NCBI GenBank assembly: GCA_031426915.1
Contig: JASJPB010000041.1
Span: forward strand, 1 to 64,000
DNA length: 64,000 nucleotides
Direction: 5' to 3'
Source of the DNA: Sulfurimicrobium sp031426915
GTDB taxonomy: Bacteria > Pseudomonadota > Gammaproteobacteria > Burkholderiales > Sulfuricellaceae
Below are positions 16,373 to 25,222 of the stretch, piece after piece (the first letter of the stretch is position 1; every line of letters starts with the position of its first letter). The notes under the pieces are model-generated. The model did no database searches. It saw nothing but the letters and a program-made list of their open reading frames with translations, and was not told where the DNA came from. The translations under genes and the position numbers were made by a program.

Positions 16373-17683
16373 ATGCGCACCTTCACGCGCCCCGCACTAC
16401 TCGCTTTCTGCATCCTGGCCGCTGCCACCGCCCATGCAAGCCCGGCTGAAGACATCAAATCCCTGCTTGAAAAAGGGAAATCACGGGAAGCCTATCAAAC
16501 AGGCAAAACCACCCCGGAACAACTCGGCAACGCCGATTTCGATTATTTTTTCGGGATTGCGGCCATTGACGCCGGCCATTCGGCGGAGGGCGTACTGGCG
16601 CTCGAACGTTATGCGCTGAATGTTCCCGGCGATACCCGTGCAAGGCTGGAACTGGGCCGGGGTTACTTCATGATGGGCGAAGATGCGCGCGCCAGGGACG
16701 AATTCACGGCCGTGCTGGAGCTGAACCCGCCGCAGGAAATCAAGATCGCAATCGATCGCTACCTGGACGCGCTCCAGGAACGGGAAGGGCGTTACAAGAC
16801 CACTGCCAGTGCATACCTGGAGGCAGGCATCGGCTACGACGACAACGTCAACAGCGGGGTGGCCAACCCTGACATCGTGCTGCCCCTGTTCGGCCCGGTC
16901 CAGGTGATCGATGCCGGGGTGCGGCGCGGCGATGTGGTGACCCTCCTCGCGGCAGGCGGCCTGATTTCCCGGCCCGTCGCCCCGGGCATCAACCTGTTCG
17001 GCGCGGTCCAGGCCGATGCCAGGCTCCATCAGAGCGAGGATATCTACAATTTGCAAACTCTTGGCGCCAGCGGCGGAGTCAGCGCCCGCAAGAACGAGAA
17101 CCTGTGGCGCGGCACCGTGTTCAACAATTCCCTCTCGGTGGACGACTCGCGTTACCGGGACATCAGCGGCGTCACGGGCGAATGGCACCGCCAACTGGAC
17201 GAACTGCGGGCAGCTTACCTGTTCGGGCAATATGCCCAGCTTTCCTACACCGGCTTCAACCAGGTACGGGATTCGAACTTCCACGCCGCAGGTGGCGGTT
17301 ACCGCCAGGCCTTCGCCGCGCAGTGGCAACCTGTCCTCGCCGTTTCCGCAAACATCGGCAACGAGGATAATCAGGACAACCGCTCTGACCTGTCGCGCCA
17401 CATTTACGGCCTCAGCATCAACCTCAGCCTGGCCCCGGCCCCGAAATGGAGCGTCGCTGCCGGCCTGGCCTACCAGCGCAGCGACTACGATGCACCCGAT
17501 CCCATCCTGGATATCACACGGAGGGACAGTTATCGCGCACTGAATGTGTCGACAACGTATTTCATTCAGCCTCACCTGAGCATCCGCGGCGAAATATCTG
17601 GCGCCCGGAACAATTCGAATCTTGAGCTTTACCAATATGCGCGCAATACCGGCGCGCTCAAGCTTCGTTACGACATCAAATAG
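16373..17683 (+). CDS. TPR outer-membrane beta-barrel protein (Slam/DUF560-like)
   Basis: 436 residues with a signal peptide cleaved near AHA-SPAE. Residues about 25-145 are TPR-like helices (LARLELGRGYFMMGEDARARDEFTAVLELNP). From about 150 onward the protein is amphipathic beta strands beginning YLEAGIGYDDNVNSGV, typical of DUF560 barrels, and ends in a basic strand ALKLRYDIK. This is the architecture of surface lipoprotein assembly modifiers, which move a partner to the outside of the outer membrane. The next gene, 12 bases downstream, encodes a secreted FecR-domain protein that could be the partner. Start by AAGGGAG upstream of ATG. Confidence 0.78.
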   Translation: MRTFTRPALLAFCILAAATAHASPAEDIKSLLEKGKSREAYQTGKTTPEQLGNADFDYFFGIAAIDAGHSAEGVLALERYALNVPGDTRARLELGRGYFMMGEDARARDEFTAVLELNPPQEIKIAIDRYLDALQEREGRYKTTASAYLEAGIGYDDNVNSGVANPDIVLPLFGPVQVIDAGVRRGDVVTLLAAGGLISRPVAPGINLFGAVQADARLHQSEDIYNLQTLGASGGVSARKNENLWRGTVFNNSLSVDDSRYRDISGVTGEWHRQLDELRAAYLFGQYAQLSYTGFNQVRDSNFHAAGGGYRQAFAAQWQPVLAVSANIGNEDNQDNRSDLSRHIYGLSINLSLAPAPKWSVAAGLAYQRSDYDAPDPILDITRRDSYRALNVSTTYFIQPHLSIRGEISGARNNSNLELYQYARNTGALKLRYDIK

Positions 17684-17695
17684 GATGGAGCCGTG

Positions 17696-19282
17696 ATGAA
17701 ATCTCCCAAAGCCGCAATACTTCTTCTTATGTTCACGTTTCTATGCCAGAGCGCCGGCGCTTATGCCGGCGAAATCGCCGGCCGCATCCTGGTGGCAGCA
17801 GGGGATGTATTCGCTGTCCGCGCAGCCAAAGAAATCCGTCTCGCGGCCGGCTCCAGCGTTGAGTCCGGCGACCGCATCGTCACCGGCGCAGACAGCAATG
17901 CCCAGATCCGTTTCAGCGATGAATCCATCGTCGCCTTGCGCCCCAGGACCGAGTTCAATATTGACGACTACCACTTTGCCGGCAAGGCGGATGGGGCCGA
18001 AAAAGGTTTTTTCAGCCTGCTCAAGGGCGGCTTCCGCACCCTGACCGGCGCCATTGGCAAGACCAACCGGGACACCTACAAGGTCAATGCCCAGACGGCG
18101 ACCATCGGCATCCGGGGCACACACTACAACGCCCTGCTGTGCCAGCAGCAAAGCTGTGCCGGAGATGACGGCCAGCCGTCCCAGGATGGCCTCTACGGCA
18201 GCGTCAGCGATGGGCGCATTGCCCTGGACAACCAGGCCGGTAGCCGGGAGTTCGGCAAGGATGAGTATTTTTACGTTCCCGATGCCAATACCCTGCCGAT
18301 CCGTCTCATCGCCCCGCCCAGTTTCCTGCGCGACAAACTGGAAGGCCAGATCAAGAGCAAGGCCAGCCCCGCCAAGGCATCCACTCAAACCGCCCAAGGC
18401 GGTGCCGTCAAGGCCGACAACCGAAGCGACAGCAGCGCAGTCAGCCCGGCCATCGGCCCAACTTTCGTGGCGACGGAAAACCTTGGGGAAAAAGGCTCCA
18501 GCTCGGTGCTTTCACCGCAAAACAAGGCCGTCACCATCGTTGCCACCGGCCTCAACACATCCCGCAACAATGAACCCGATGGCGGCATCATCGGCCCCTA
18601 TGGAACCTCCTTCCGCATGGTGCTCGGGCCCAACAACACCCTGCTCGGCTATACCTCAACCTACCCGAGTGGCAACACTTTCACCGCAACGCTCGGCACT
18701 GCGTCCCTGGTCGATGCGGGCAGCGCCCCGCAAGCGGGTAATCTGAATTGGGGTCGCTGGTCCGGCCCCGGTTCCGTGGCAGAAATCAACTTCGGCTTTC
18801 CGATCAAGATGAACGGCCCCAACCTGCATTACATCTACGGCGACCCGGCAACGGATCTTCCCGGCAGCGGCATCGTCAGCTACAAGCCCATTGCCTGGAC
18901 AACGCCGACAGATAGCCATGGGAATGCTGGTCAAATGGTTTCAGGTGGAATAGTGAGTGTTAACTTCTCAACCGCCGTGGCGAGTCTCGGCGGGTTAACG
19001 GTGGGCATAAACAATGCGCTGTACACGCTGGGAGGCTCCGCCTCATTCTCCCCCACCCACGGACAGTTCTTCAACGCCTCGACACAGCCCGCCCCAAACC
19101 CGGGCGGAGCCACTCTGAGTTGCAGCGGCACGGACTGCCGCCTCAACCAGGCTGATTTCATCGGCGTCATCGTGGGTAGAGGCGGCGCGGGGATCGGCCT
19201 GAGCTATGGCATCCACAACATAAACACGCCGCTCGGATCCAACAACAATTCGCTGACCGGGGTAGTGGGTTATTCCCGCTGA
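17696..19282 (+). CDS. Secreted FecR-domain protein, possible cargo of the upstream barrel
   Basis: 528 residues; signal peptide ending AYA-GEIAG, no convincing lipobox. A FecR domain spans about residues 35-190: GDVFAVRAAKEIRLAAGSSVESGDRIVTGADSNAQIRF, then GGFRTLTGAIGK and TATIGIRGTHYNALLC. A low-complexity linker follows, then a glycine-rich beta region (about 290-528) with motifs such as LGGLTVGINNALYTLGGSASF and a late CRLNQADFIGVIVGRGGAGIGLSYGIHN, resembling the small barrels of Slam substrates. GTG at 17693 is an alternative start; ATG at 17696 is better spaced from GGAG. It does not look like an iron sensor because no sigma factor is near. Confidence 0.72.
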   Translation: MKSPKAAILLLMFTFLCQSAGAYAGEIAGRILVAAGDVFAVRAAKEIRLAAGSSVESGDRIVTGADSNAQIRFSDESIVALRPRTEFNIDDYHFAGKADGAEKGFFSLLKGGFRTLTGAIGKTNRDTYKVNAQTATIGIRGTHYNALLCQQQSCAGDDGQPSQDGLYGSVSDGRIALDNQAGSREFGKDEYFYVPDANTLPIRLIAPPSFLRDKLEGQIKSKASPAKASTQTAQGGAVKADNRSDSSAVSPAIGPTFVATENLGEKGSSSVLSPQNKAVTIVATGLNTSRNNEPDGGIIGPYGTSFRMVLGPNNTLLGYTSTYPSGNTFTATLGTASLVDAGSAPQAGNLNWGRWSGPGSVAEINFGFPIKMNGPNLHYIYGDPATDLPGSGIVSYKPIAWTTPTDSHGNAGQMVSGGIVSVNFSTAVASLGGLTVGINNALYTLGGSASFSPTHGQFFNASTQPAPNPGGATLSCSGTDCRLNQADFIGVIVGRGGAGIGLSYGIHNINTPLGSNNNSLTGVVGYSR

Positions 19283-19298
19283 CATCAAGACCTTGCCC

Positions 19299-20078
19299 AT
19301 GCCAGCACCGCAACCCTTGATTCGAATTTCCATCGTCAGCCATGGACAGGCGGACCTGGTGCTCGCCTTGTTAAATGACATCGAAGACCTGGAACAAGGA
19401 AACAGGATTCAGCTCATCCTCACCCTCAACCTGCCTGAAATACTGCCCTTCGAAGGCACACCTTTTTCGTTCCCGCTGCACCTTATCCGCAACACCCGGC
19501 CCAAGGGATTCGGCGCAAACCACAACGCCGCTTTCCGTTGCGCGGAATTAAACCAGGATTTCGAGTATTTTTGCGTTCTCAATCCCGACATCCGGCTTAC
19601 GCAGGCGGTACTTCCCCCGCTGGTCCGAGCTCTCGAGTCGCAACCCGGGGCAGCCCTGGTGGCGCCCCGGGTCGTCAACAACCAGGGCGTGACAGAAAAC
19701 AGCGCGCGGCGTTTGCCGACCCCCCTCGGAATCCTGAAAAAGGCATTCCATTTGGTTTTTGCACGCGAGCTTGTCAGCGAAAAAACATGCGACTCCCCGG
19801 ACTGGATTGCCGGCATGTTCATGCTGTTCCGGGCGCCCGCCTTTGCTTCCATCGACGGATTCGACCCCCGCTACCATCTGTATTACGAAGACGTGGACAT
19901 GTGCTGCCGGCTCCAGCTGGCGGGCTACAGCATCGGTCTGGACAGCAGCGTCAGCGTCATACACGATGCCCGCCGCAGCAGTCATCGCAAGCTGCGCTAT
20001 TTGCGCTGGCACCTCGCCAGCATGGCGCGTTTCTTCACCTCGCGTGTTTTCGTTCAATGCCGGCGCCTGCTGAAATGA
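19299..20078 (+). CDS. Glycosyltransferase family 2
   Basis: 259 residues. GT-A features: N-terminal ISIVSHGQADLVLALLNDI, the nucleotide-sugar stretch FGANHNAAF, an aspartate motif VLNPDIRL, and the GT2 acceptor block WIAGMFMLFRAPAFASIDGFDPRYHLYYEDVDMCCRL, as in rhamnosyltransferase-type WbbL relatives. A TTG at 19293 is another possible start. It overlaps the following epimerase gene by four bases (ATGA). It likely adds a sugar to a surface glycan. Confidence 0.85.
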   Translation: MPAPQPLIRISIVSHGQADLVLALLNDIEDLEQGNRIQLILTLNLPEILPFEGTPFSFPLHLIRNTRPKGFGANHNAAFRCAELNQDFEYFCVLNPDIRLTQAVLPPLVRALESQPGAALVAPRVVNNQGVTENSARRLPTPLGILKKAFHLVFARELVSEKTCDSPDWIAGMFMLFRAPAFASIDGFDPRYHLYYEDVDMCCRLQLAGYSIGLDSSVSVIHDARRSSHRKLRYLRWHLASMARFFTSRVFVQCRRLLK

Positions 20079-21070
20079 GCAGCGCCCTCTCCAAGTCACC
20101 CCTGGTGCTGGTAACCGGGGCGGGCGGATTTATCGGACGCGAACTTTGCCGCGTTCTGTTGCATGCCGGATTGCGGGTACGCGGCGTCACCCGACAAAGC
20201 GGAACGCTGCCAGCGGGGGCGGAACAGGTCCAGGTTGGTGAAATCGGCCCGGAGACGCAATGGCGCGAAGCCCTGGCAGGCGTGACAAGCATTATCCACC
20301 TCGCGGCGCGGGTGCATGTGATGCGCGAAACCGCAGCCGACCCGACCACGGAGTTCCGCCGCGTCAACACCGCCGGCACCGGGAACCTGGCACGTCAGGC
20401 CGTTGAGGCCGGAGTAAGACGCCTGGTGTATGTCAGCTCGATCAAGGTGAACGGGGAGCGCACCACGCGCCTACCCTTTTCCGCCACGGACGCACCCGCA
20501 CCGCAAGACCCCTACGCCGTTTCAAAATGGGAAGCAGAGCAGACATTACAGCGCATTTCCGCAGCAAGCGGTCTGGAAACCGTCATCGTCCGCCCGCCCC
20601 TGGTTTACGGCCCGTGTGTGGGCGGCAACTTCCTGCGCCTGATGAAGCTGATCCAGGCAGGCATCCCCCTCCCTCTAGGCGCGGTGCAGAACCGGCGCAG
20701 CCTGGTCTATCTTGGCAATCTGGCAGACGCGCTGGCGCTGTGCGTGCAACACCCCCTTGCCGTGGGGAAAACATACCTAATCAGCGACAGCGAAGACCTC
20801 TCCACACCAGAACTGATCCGCCGCCTGGCACGGGAAATGGGCCGGCCGGCACGGCTGTTGCCGTTCCCTTCCGCCCTGCTGCGGCTGGGCGCAAGCATCG
20901 CCGGCAAGGGAGGAGAAATCGCTCGCCTGCTGGATACGCTACAGGTAGACAGCACCCCGATCCGGCACGACTTGGGATGGAAGCCCCCCTACGCAACGGG
21001 GCAGGGACTGGCCGAAACCGCGCGCTGGTTCATGCAGGCCGTACCCCGAAAATCGCCGAGCCCACCCTGA
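20075..21070 (+). CDS. NAD-dependent sugar epimerase/dehydratase
   Basis: 331 residues of the extended short-chain dehydrogenase family. The NAD-binding motif GAGGFIGRELC is at about residue 16-26, the active-site Tyr and Lys are in DPYAVSKWEAEQ, and the substrate-side motif is VIVRPPLVYGP. It resembles the nucleotide-sugar 4-epimerase branch found beside O-antigen initiating transferases. It is translationally coupled to the GT2 gene. Its last 41 bases overlap the end of yggS on the other strand. Confidence 0.87.
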   Translation: MSSALSKSPLVLVTGAGGFIGRELCRVLLHAGLRVRGVTRQSGTLPAGAEQVQVGEIGPETQWREALAGVTSIIHLAARVHVMRETAADPTTEFRRVNTAGTGNLARQAVEAGVRRLVYVSSIKVNGERTTRLPFSATDAPAPQDPYAVSKWEAEQTLQRISAASGLETVIVRPPLVYGPCVGGNFLRLMKLIQAGIPLPLGAVQNRRSLVYLGNLADALALCVQHPLAVGKTYLISDSEDLSTPELIRRLAREMGRPARLLPFPSALLRLGASIAGKGGEIARLLDTLQVDSTPIRHDLGWKPPYATGQGLAETARWFMQAVPRKSPSPP

Positions 21071-21716
21071 CCACGGTGGCCCCCTCGGCGATGGCCGCCT
21101 CCAGATCGTCCGACATGCCCATGGACAGGGTGTCGAGCTGGAAATTTTTTTGATTCAGCTCTACCAGCAATTGGCGCAAGAGACGGAACTGCTGCCGTTG
21201 CAAGCCAACATCGGCAGTCGGCGCCGGGATCGCCATCAGGCCACGCAGTCGTAGTCGCGGCAGGGCGCGCACGTGAGCCGCCAGCGACTCCACCTGGCCG
21301 GGCGCCACCCCACCCTTGCTGGCTTCGCCGCTGACGTTGACCTCGATGCATACATTCAGAGGGGGCAGGGTGTCGGGTCGGGCACCAGAAAGTCGATCGG
21401 CGATTTTTTCCCGGTCCACGCTGTGTACCCAGGCAAAATGCTCCGCCACCGGGCGCGTCTTGTTGCTTTGCAGTGGCCCGATGAAATGCCATTCCAGCGG
21501 CAAGTCGCGCAAGGCTTCGATTTTGCCCAGCGCTTCCTGTACATAGCTTTCGCCAAACGCCGTTTGTCCCGCCTGGACAGCCTCGCGCACCGCTTGCGCA
21601 GGAAAAGTCTTGCTCACCGCGAGCAGACGGATATGCTGTGGCATCCTGTCGGCTTGTTGCGCGGCCATGGCGATACGTGATTTCACGGCTTGCAAGGCGC
21701 TTGCGATTGTTGTCAT
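21030..21716 (-). CDS. yggS: YggS-family pyridoxal-phosphate homeostasis protein
   Basis: 228 residues. PLP-binding lysine in LLAVSKTFPA near residue 35, then FGESYVQEALGKIEAL, EWHFIGPLQSNK and the phosphate-site end LSMGMSDDLEAAIAEGATVVRVGSAIFG. These are diagnostic for the YggS/PROSC family, which buffers free PLP. In many proteobacteria yggS is next to pilT, as here, in divergent orientation. The 3' end overlaps the convergent epimerase gene by 41 bases. Confidence 0.95.
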   Translation of the reverse strand: MTTIASALQAVKSRIAMAAQQADRMPQHIRLLAVSKTFPAQAVREAVQAGQTAFGESYVQEALGKIEALRDLPLEWHFIGPLQSNKTRPVAEHFAWVHSVDREKIADRLSGARPDTLPPLNVCIEVNVSGEASKGGVAPGQVESLAAHVRALPRLRLRGLMAIPAPTADVGLQRQQFRLLRQLLVELNQKNFQLDTLSMGMSDDLEAAIAEGATVVRVGSAIFGVRPA

Positions 21717-21748
21717 AATGAGCCAATCCAGAATAAGGGGAATTATAA

Positions 21749-22792
21749 ATGGAAATCTCTGACCTGCTTGCCTTCTCGGTCAAGAACAAGGCTTCCGATC
21801 TGCACCTCTCCGCCGGCCTGCCGCCCATGATCCGGGTCAACGGCGACGTGCGCCGCATCAACGTGGACTCGCTGGATCACAAGGGTGTGCACGGCATGGT
21901 GTACGACATCATGAACGACGGCCAGCGCAAGTTCTACGAGGAAAATCTGGAAGTGGACTTTTCCTTCGAGATCCCCGGTCTGGCCCGTTTCCGCGTCAAT
22001 GCTTTCGTACAGAACCGGGGCGCCGGTGCGGTGTTCCGGACCATTCCCTCCAAGGTGTTGACGCTGGAACAGCTCAACTGCCCGGCCATTTTCAAGGACA
22101 TCTCCGACCAGCCGCGCGGCATCGTGCTGGTAACCGGCCCGACCGGATCAGGCAAGTCCACCACCCTGGCGGCCATGGTCAACCACGTCAATGAAAACGA
22201 ATACGGCCACATCCTGACGGTGGAGGACCCGATCGAATTCGTGCACGAGAGCAAGAAGTGCCTGATCAACCAGCGCGAGGTCGGGCCGCATACCCTGTCC
22301 TTCGCCAATGCGCTGCGCTCGGCCCTGCGCGAGGACCCGGACGTGATCCTGGTGGGCGAAATGCGCGACCTGGAAACCATCCGCCTGGCACTCACCGCAG
22401 CCGAAACCGGCCACCTGGTGTTCGGCACCCTGCACACCAGTTCCGCGGCAAAAACCATCGACCGTATCGTGGACGTATTCCCTGCGGCAGAAAAGGAGAT
22501 GGTGCGTTCCATGCTCTCCGAATCCCTGCGCGCGGTAATCTCGCAAACCCTGCTCAAAACCAAGGACGGCAGCGGCCGGGTGGCGGCGCACGAGATCATG
22601 ATCGGCACCCCTGCCATCCGCAACCTGATCCGCGAAAACAAGATCGCCCAGATGTACTCCGCGATCCAGACCGGCCAGAACGTGGGCATGCAAACCCTGG
22701 ACCAGAACCTCACCGACCTGGTGCGCCGCAACGTCGTTTCCCAAGCCGAGGCACGCACCAAGGCCTCGAACAAGGAAACCTTCGGCGGATAG
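21749..22792 (+). CDS. pilT: Type IV pilus retraction ATPase PilT
   Basis: 347 residues. Secretion-type ATPase with Walker A GPTGSGKSTT near residue 134, Asp box and Walker B VILVGEMRDLETI, His box GHLVFGTLHTSSAAKTIDR, and the PilT-specific C-terminal AIRNLIRENKIAQ motif. It powers disassembly of type IV pili for twitching and DNA uptake. AAGGGG precedes the ATG. pilU follows after 79 bases that contain a hairpin. Confidence 0.97.
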   Translation: MEISDLLAFSVKNKASDLHLSAGLPPMIRVNGDVRRINVDSLDHKGVHGMVYDIMNDGQRKFYEENLEVDFSFEIPGLARFRVNAFVQNRGAGAVFRTIPSKVLTLEQLNCPAIFKDISDQPRGIVLVTGPTGSGKSTTLAAMVNHVNENEYGHILTVEDPIEFVHESKKCLINQREVGPHTLSFANALRSALREDPDVILVGEMRDLETIRLALTAAETGHLVFGTLHTSSAAKTIDRIVDVFPAAEKEMVRSMLSESLRAVISQTLLKTKDGSGRVAAHEIMIGTPAIRNLIRENKIAQMYSAIQTGQNVGMQTLDQNLTDLVRRNVVSQAEARTKASNKETFGG

Positions 22793-22821
22793 TAAAGAAC
22801 TCGCGAAGCAAAACTGCGGCC

Positions 22822-22852
22822 CTTTCTCCCTTTAGGAGAGAGGGCCGAGGGA
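22822..22852 (+). repeat. Hairpin between pilT and pilU
   Basis: CGGCCCTTTCTCC and GGAGAGAGGGCCG flank CTTTA and pair almost perfectly (one mismatch). There is no T run after it, so it is not a classic terminator. It may be an RNA-stability or processing element that sets the pilT to pilU ratio, or a short palindromic repeat. Confidence 0.6.
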
Positions 22853-22871
22853 AAGGACATAAGGAATCATC

Positions 22872-24008
22872 ATGGAACGGGAACAAGCACAAAAGTTCAT
22901 GCACGATCTGCTGCGGCTGATGGTCGCAAAAAAAGCTTCCGACCTCTTCATCACCGCCGGCTTCCCACCCGCCATCAAGGTTGACGGCAAAATCACCCCG
23001 GTTTCCAACCAGACCCTGACGCCAGCCCACTCCCAGGAACTGGCGATGTCCATCATGAACAGCAAGCAGGCGGCGGAGTTCGAGTCCACCAAGGAATGCA
23101 ATTTCGCCATCAGCCCGCCGGATATCGGCCGCTTCCGCGTCAACACCTTCGTGCAGCAATCGCGCGTCGGCATCGTGCTGCGCACCATTACCACCGCCAT
23201 CCCCAAATTCGAGGAACTGGGTCTGCCGGAGGTGCTCAAGGACATCTCCATGACCAAACGCGGCCTGGTGATTTTCGTCGGCGGCACGGGTTCGGGCAAA
23301 TCCACCTCGCTGGCAGCGATGGTCGGCTTCCGCAACGAAAACAGCTTCGGCCACATCATCACCATCGAAGACCCGGTGGAATATGTGCATGACCACAAGA
23401 ACTGCATCGTCACCCAGCGCGAGGTCGGCGTGGACACGGACAACTGGTTCTCGGCCCTTAAAAACACCTTGCGCCAGGCACCGGACGTAATCCTGATCGG
23501 CGAAATCCGCGACCGGGAAACCATGGACTACGCCATTGCCTTCGCCGAAACCGGCCACATGTGCCTGTCCACCCTGCACGCCAACAGCGCCAACCAGGCA
23601 CTGGACCGGATCATCAACTTCTTCCCGGAAGAACGTCGGGATCAATTATTGATGGACCTGTCCCTCAACCTCAAGGCCTTCATTTCGCAGCGCCTGATTC
23701 CGAAGAAAGAAGGCAAGGGGCGAGCAGCAGCAATCGAGATCATGCTCAACTCACCGCTGATCTCGGACCTGATTTTCAAGGGTGACGTGCACGAAATCAA
23801 GGAAATCATGTCCAAATCGCGAGAGCTGGGCATGCAGACCTTTGACCAGTCACTGTTCGATCTCTATGAGGCCGGCCAGATCAGTTACGAGGATGCGCTC
23901 AGAAACGCCGACTCGCTCAACGACCTACGCCTAAAGATCAAGCTCCAGGGCCAGGAATCCAAGGACAAGGACCTGATGTCGGGTATCGACCACCTCGGAA
24001 TTGTTTAA
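22872..24008 (+). CDS. pilU: Type IV pilus retraction ATPase PilU
   Basis: 378 residues. Same ATPase fold as PilT: Walker A GGTGSGKSTS, Walker B VILIGEIRDRETM and the His box GHMCLSTLHANSANQALDR. In place of the AIRNLIRE motif it has SPLISDLIFKGDVHEIKEIM, and it has a longer C-terminal tail, both typical of PilU. It works with PilT to give full retraction force. It follows pilT in the usual order. Confidence 0.96.
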   Translation: MEREQAQKFMHDLLRLMVAKKASDLFITAGFPPAIKVDGKITPVSNQTLTPAHSQELAMSIMNSKQAAEFESTKECNFAISPPDIGRFRVNTFVQQSRVGIVLRTITTAIPKFEELGLPEVLKDISMTKRGLVIFVGGTGSGKSTSLAAMVGFRNENSFGHIITIEDPVEYVHDHKNCIVTQREVGVDTDNWFSALKNTLRQAPDVILIGEIRDRETMDYAIAFAETGHMCLSTLHANSANQALDRIINFFPEERRDQLLMDLSLNLKAFISQRLIPKKEGKGRAAAIEIMLNSPLISDLIFKGDVHEIKEIMSKSRELGMQTFDQSLFDLYEAGQISYEDALRNADSLNDLRLKIKLQGQESKDKDLMSGIDHLGIV

Positions 24009-24009
24009 C

Positions 24010-25173
24010 TCAGGCTTCTGACGCGGGTTTTTCGCGCCGCATTCCCCCTGCCACCATCTTGTATTCAAACAGGCGGCATTCCAGCGGGCCGTTGAACAAG
24101 GGGATGCGCCGCGAGGCGGAAAGCCGGATCAGCTTCGCCAGGCGGAAATCGCCGGTAAAAAAGTAGGCACGCCAACCGGTGAAGCGCTGCTTCAGCGCAT
24201 GGCCGAGTTCGGGATAGAGCGCGGCCAATTCTTCCTGCTCGCCGATGCGAACCCCATAAGGCGGATTGGTCACCAGCACGCCCTGCTCTGCCGGTGCCGG
24301 TACTTCCAGCACATTGCACTGTTTCAGCTCCACCGCTTCCAGCAGGCCTGCAGCCTCCAGGTTCTCGCGCGCCGCTTTCAGCACATCGCCGTATAAATCG
24401 CCGCCGTAAATTTTGCAGAACTGCATCGGCTTGCGCCTTGCCGCAGCTTCCTGACGCAGCTTTTCCCACGCCTGTGGCTGGAAGTTATGCAGCTTGCTGA
24501 AAGCGAATTCGCGCCCCAGGCCAGGAGGAATATCGAGCGCCATCTGCGCGGCTTCCATCAGGAAGGTTCCACTGCCGCACATGGGATCAAGCAGCACTTC
24601 TCCAGGTTGCCAGCCTGCCAGATGAAGTATCCCGGCCGCCAGATTTTCCCGCAACGGCGCCTCCACCACCGAGCGCCGCAGGCCGCGCTTGAACAGCGCC
24701 TCGCCGGAGGTGTCAATGTAAAGGGCAAAGTCGTCTTCCTCGAGGTAGGCATGGATGCGAATGTCCGGCAGGCGGATATCCACGCTGGGGCGCTCCCCGG
24801 TCAGTGCGCGGAATTTGTCGCACACCGCGTCCTTGATCTTGAGCGTGATGAAATCCAGACTTTGCAAAGGGCAGCGTCTGGCGCTCACCTTGACCATGAT
24901 GGTGCGGTCCGCCCCGAACCATTCCAGCCAGGGCAGCGCATGAACGGCCTTGTAGATATCCTCCTCGCGCCGGTAGCGATTGCCGCCCACACGCCATAGC
25001 ACGCGGCTGGCGATACGGCTTTCCAGATTGACGCGATAGCACAGCTCGAACGGCCCGCTGAAGCCAACGCCGCCGTCGGTGGTCTTTAACGAGGACGCGC
25101 CAAGTGCTTCCAGTTCGGCATGGAGCGCACCTTCCAGTCCACGGGGGCAGGGGGAGAAAAAAATTTCAGGCAT
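24010..25173 (-). CDS. THUMP-domain class I rRNA methyltransferase (RlmL N-terminal type)
   Basis: 387 residues. The N-terminal THUMP-type region starts EIFFSPCPRGLEGALHAELEALGA and continues to about residue 165. The methyltransferase domain has LLDPMCGSGTFLMEAA and the N6/N2 catalytic motif VTNPPYGVRIGE near residue 306. This matches the N-terminal half of E. coli RlmL (23S rRNA m2G2445) without the RlmK half, the standalone form common in Betaproteobacteria. The exact target is inferred from the family. Transcribed divergently from the acyl-CoA synthetase gene. Confidence 0.9.
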   Translation of the reverse strand: MPEIFFSPCPRGLEGALHAELEALGASSLKTTDGGVGFSGPFELCYRVNLESRIASRVLWRVGGNRYRREEDIYKAVHALPWLEWFGADRTIMVKVSARRCPLQSLDFITLKIKDAVCDKFRALTGERPSVDIRLPDIRIHAYLEEDDFALYIDTSGEALFKRGLRRSVVEAPLRENLAAGILHLAGWQPGEVLLDPMCGSGTFLMEAAQMALDIPPGLGREFAFSKLHNFQPQAWEKLRQEAAARRKPMQFCKIYGGDLYGDVLKAARENLEAAGLLEAVELKQCNVLEVPAPAEQGVLVTNPPYGVRIGEQEELAALYPELGHALKQRFTGWRAYFFTGDFRLAKLIRLSASRRIPLFNGPLECRLFEYKMVAGGMRREKPASEA

Positions 25174-25222
25174 GATACAAAATTCTGGTGATGGGGAAGG
25201 CGGAAATATACACTATTCCATC

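Noticed and set aside
16603..16620. CGAACGTTATGC match to the 38-bp repeat
   Set aside because: Only about 12 bases agree and it is inside conserved TPR codons, so it is likely chance.
19538..20074. N-terminal extension of the epimerase frame
   Set aside because: It overlaps the GT2 gene in another frame; the ATGA overlap start at 20075 gives the normal Rossmann N terminus.
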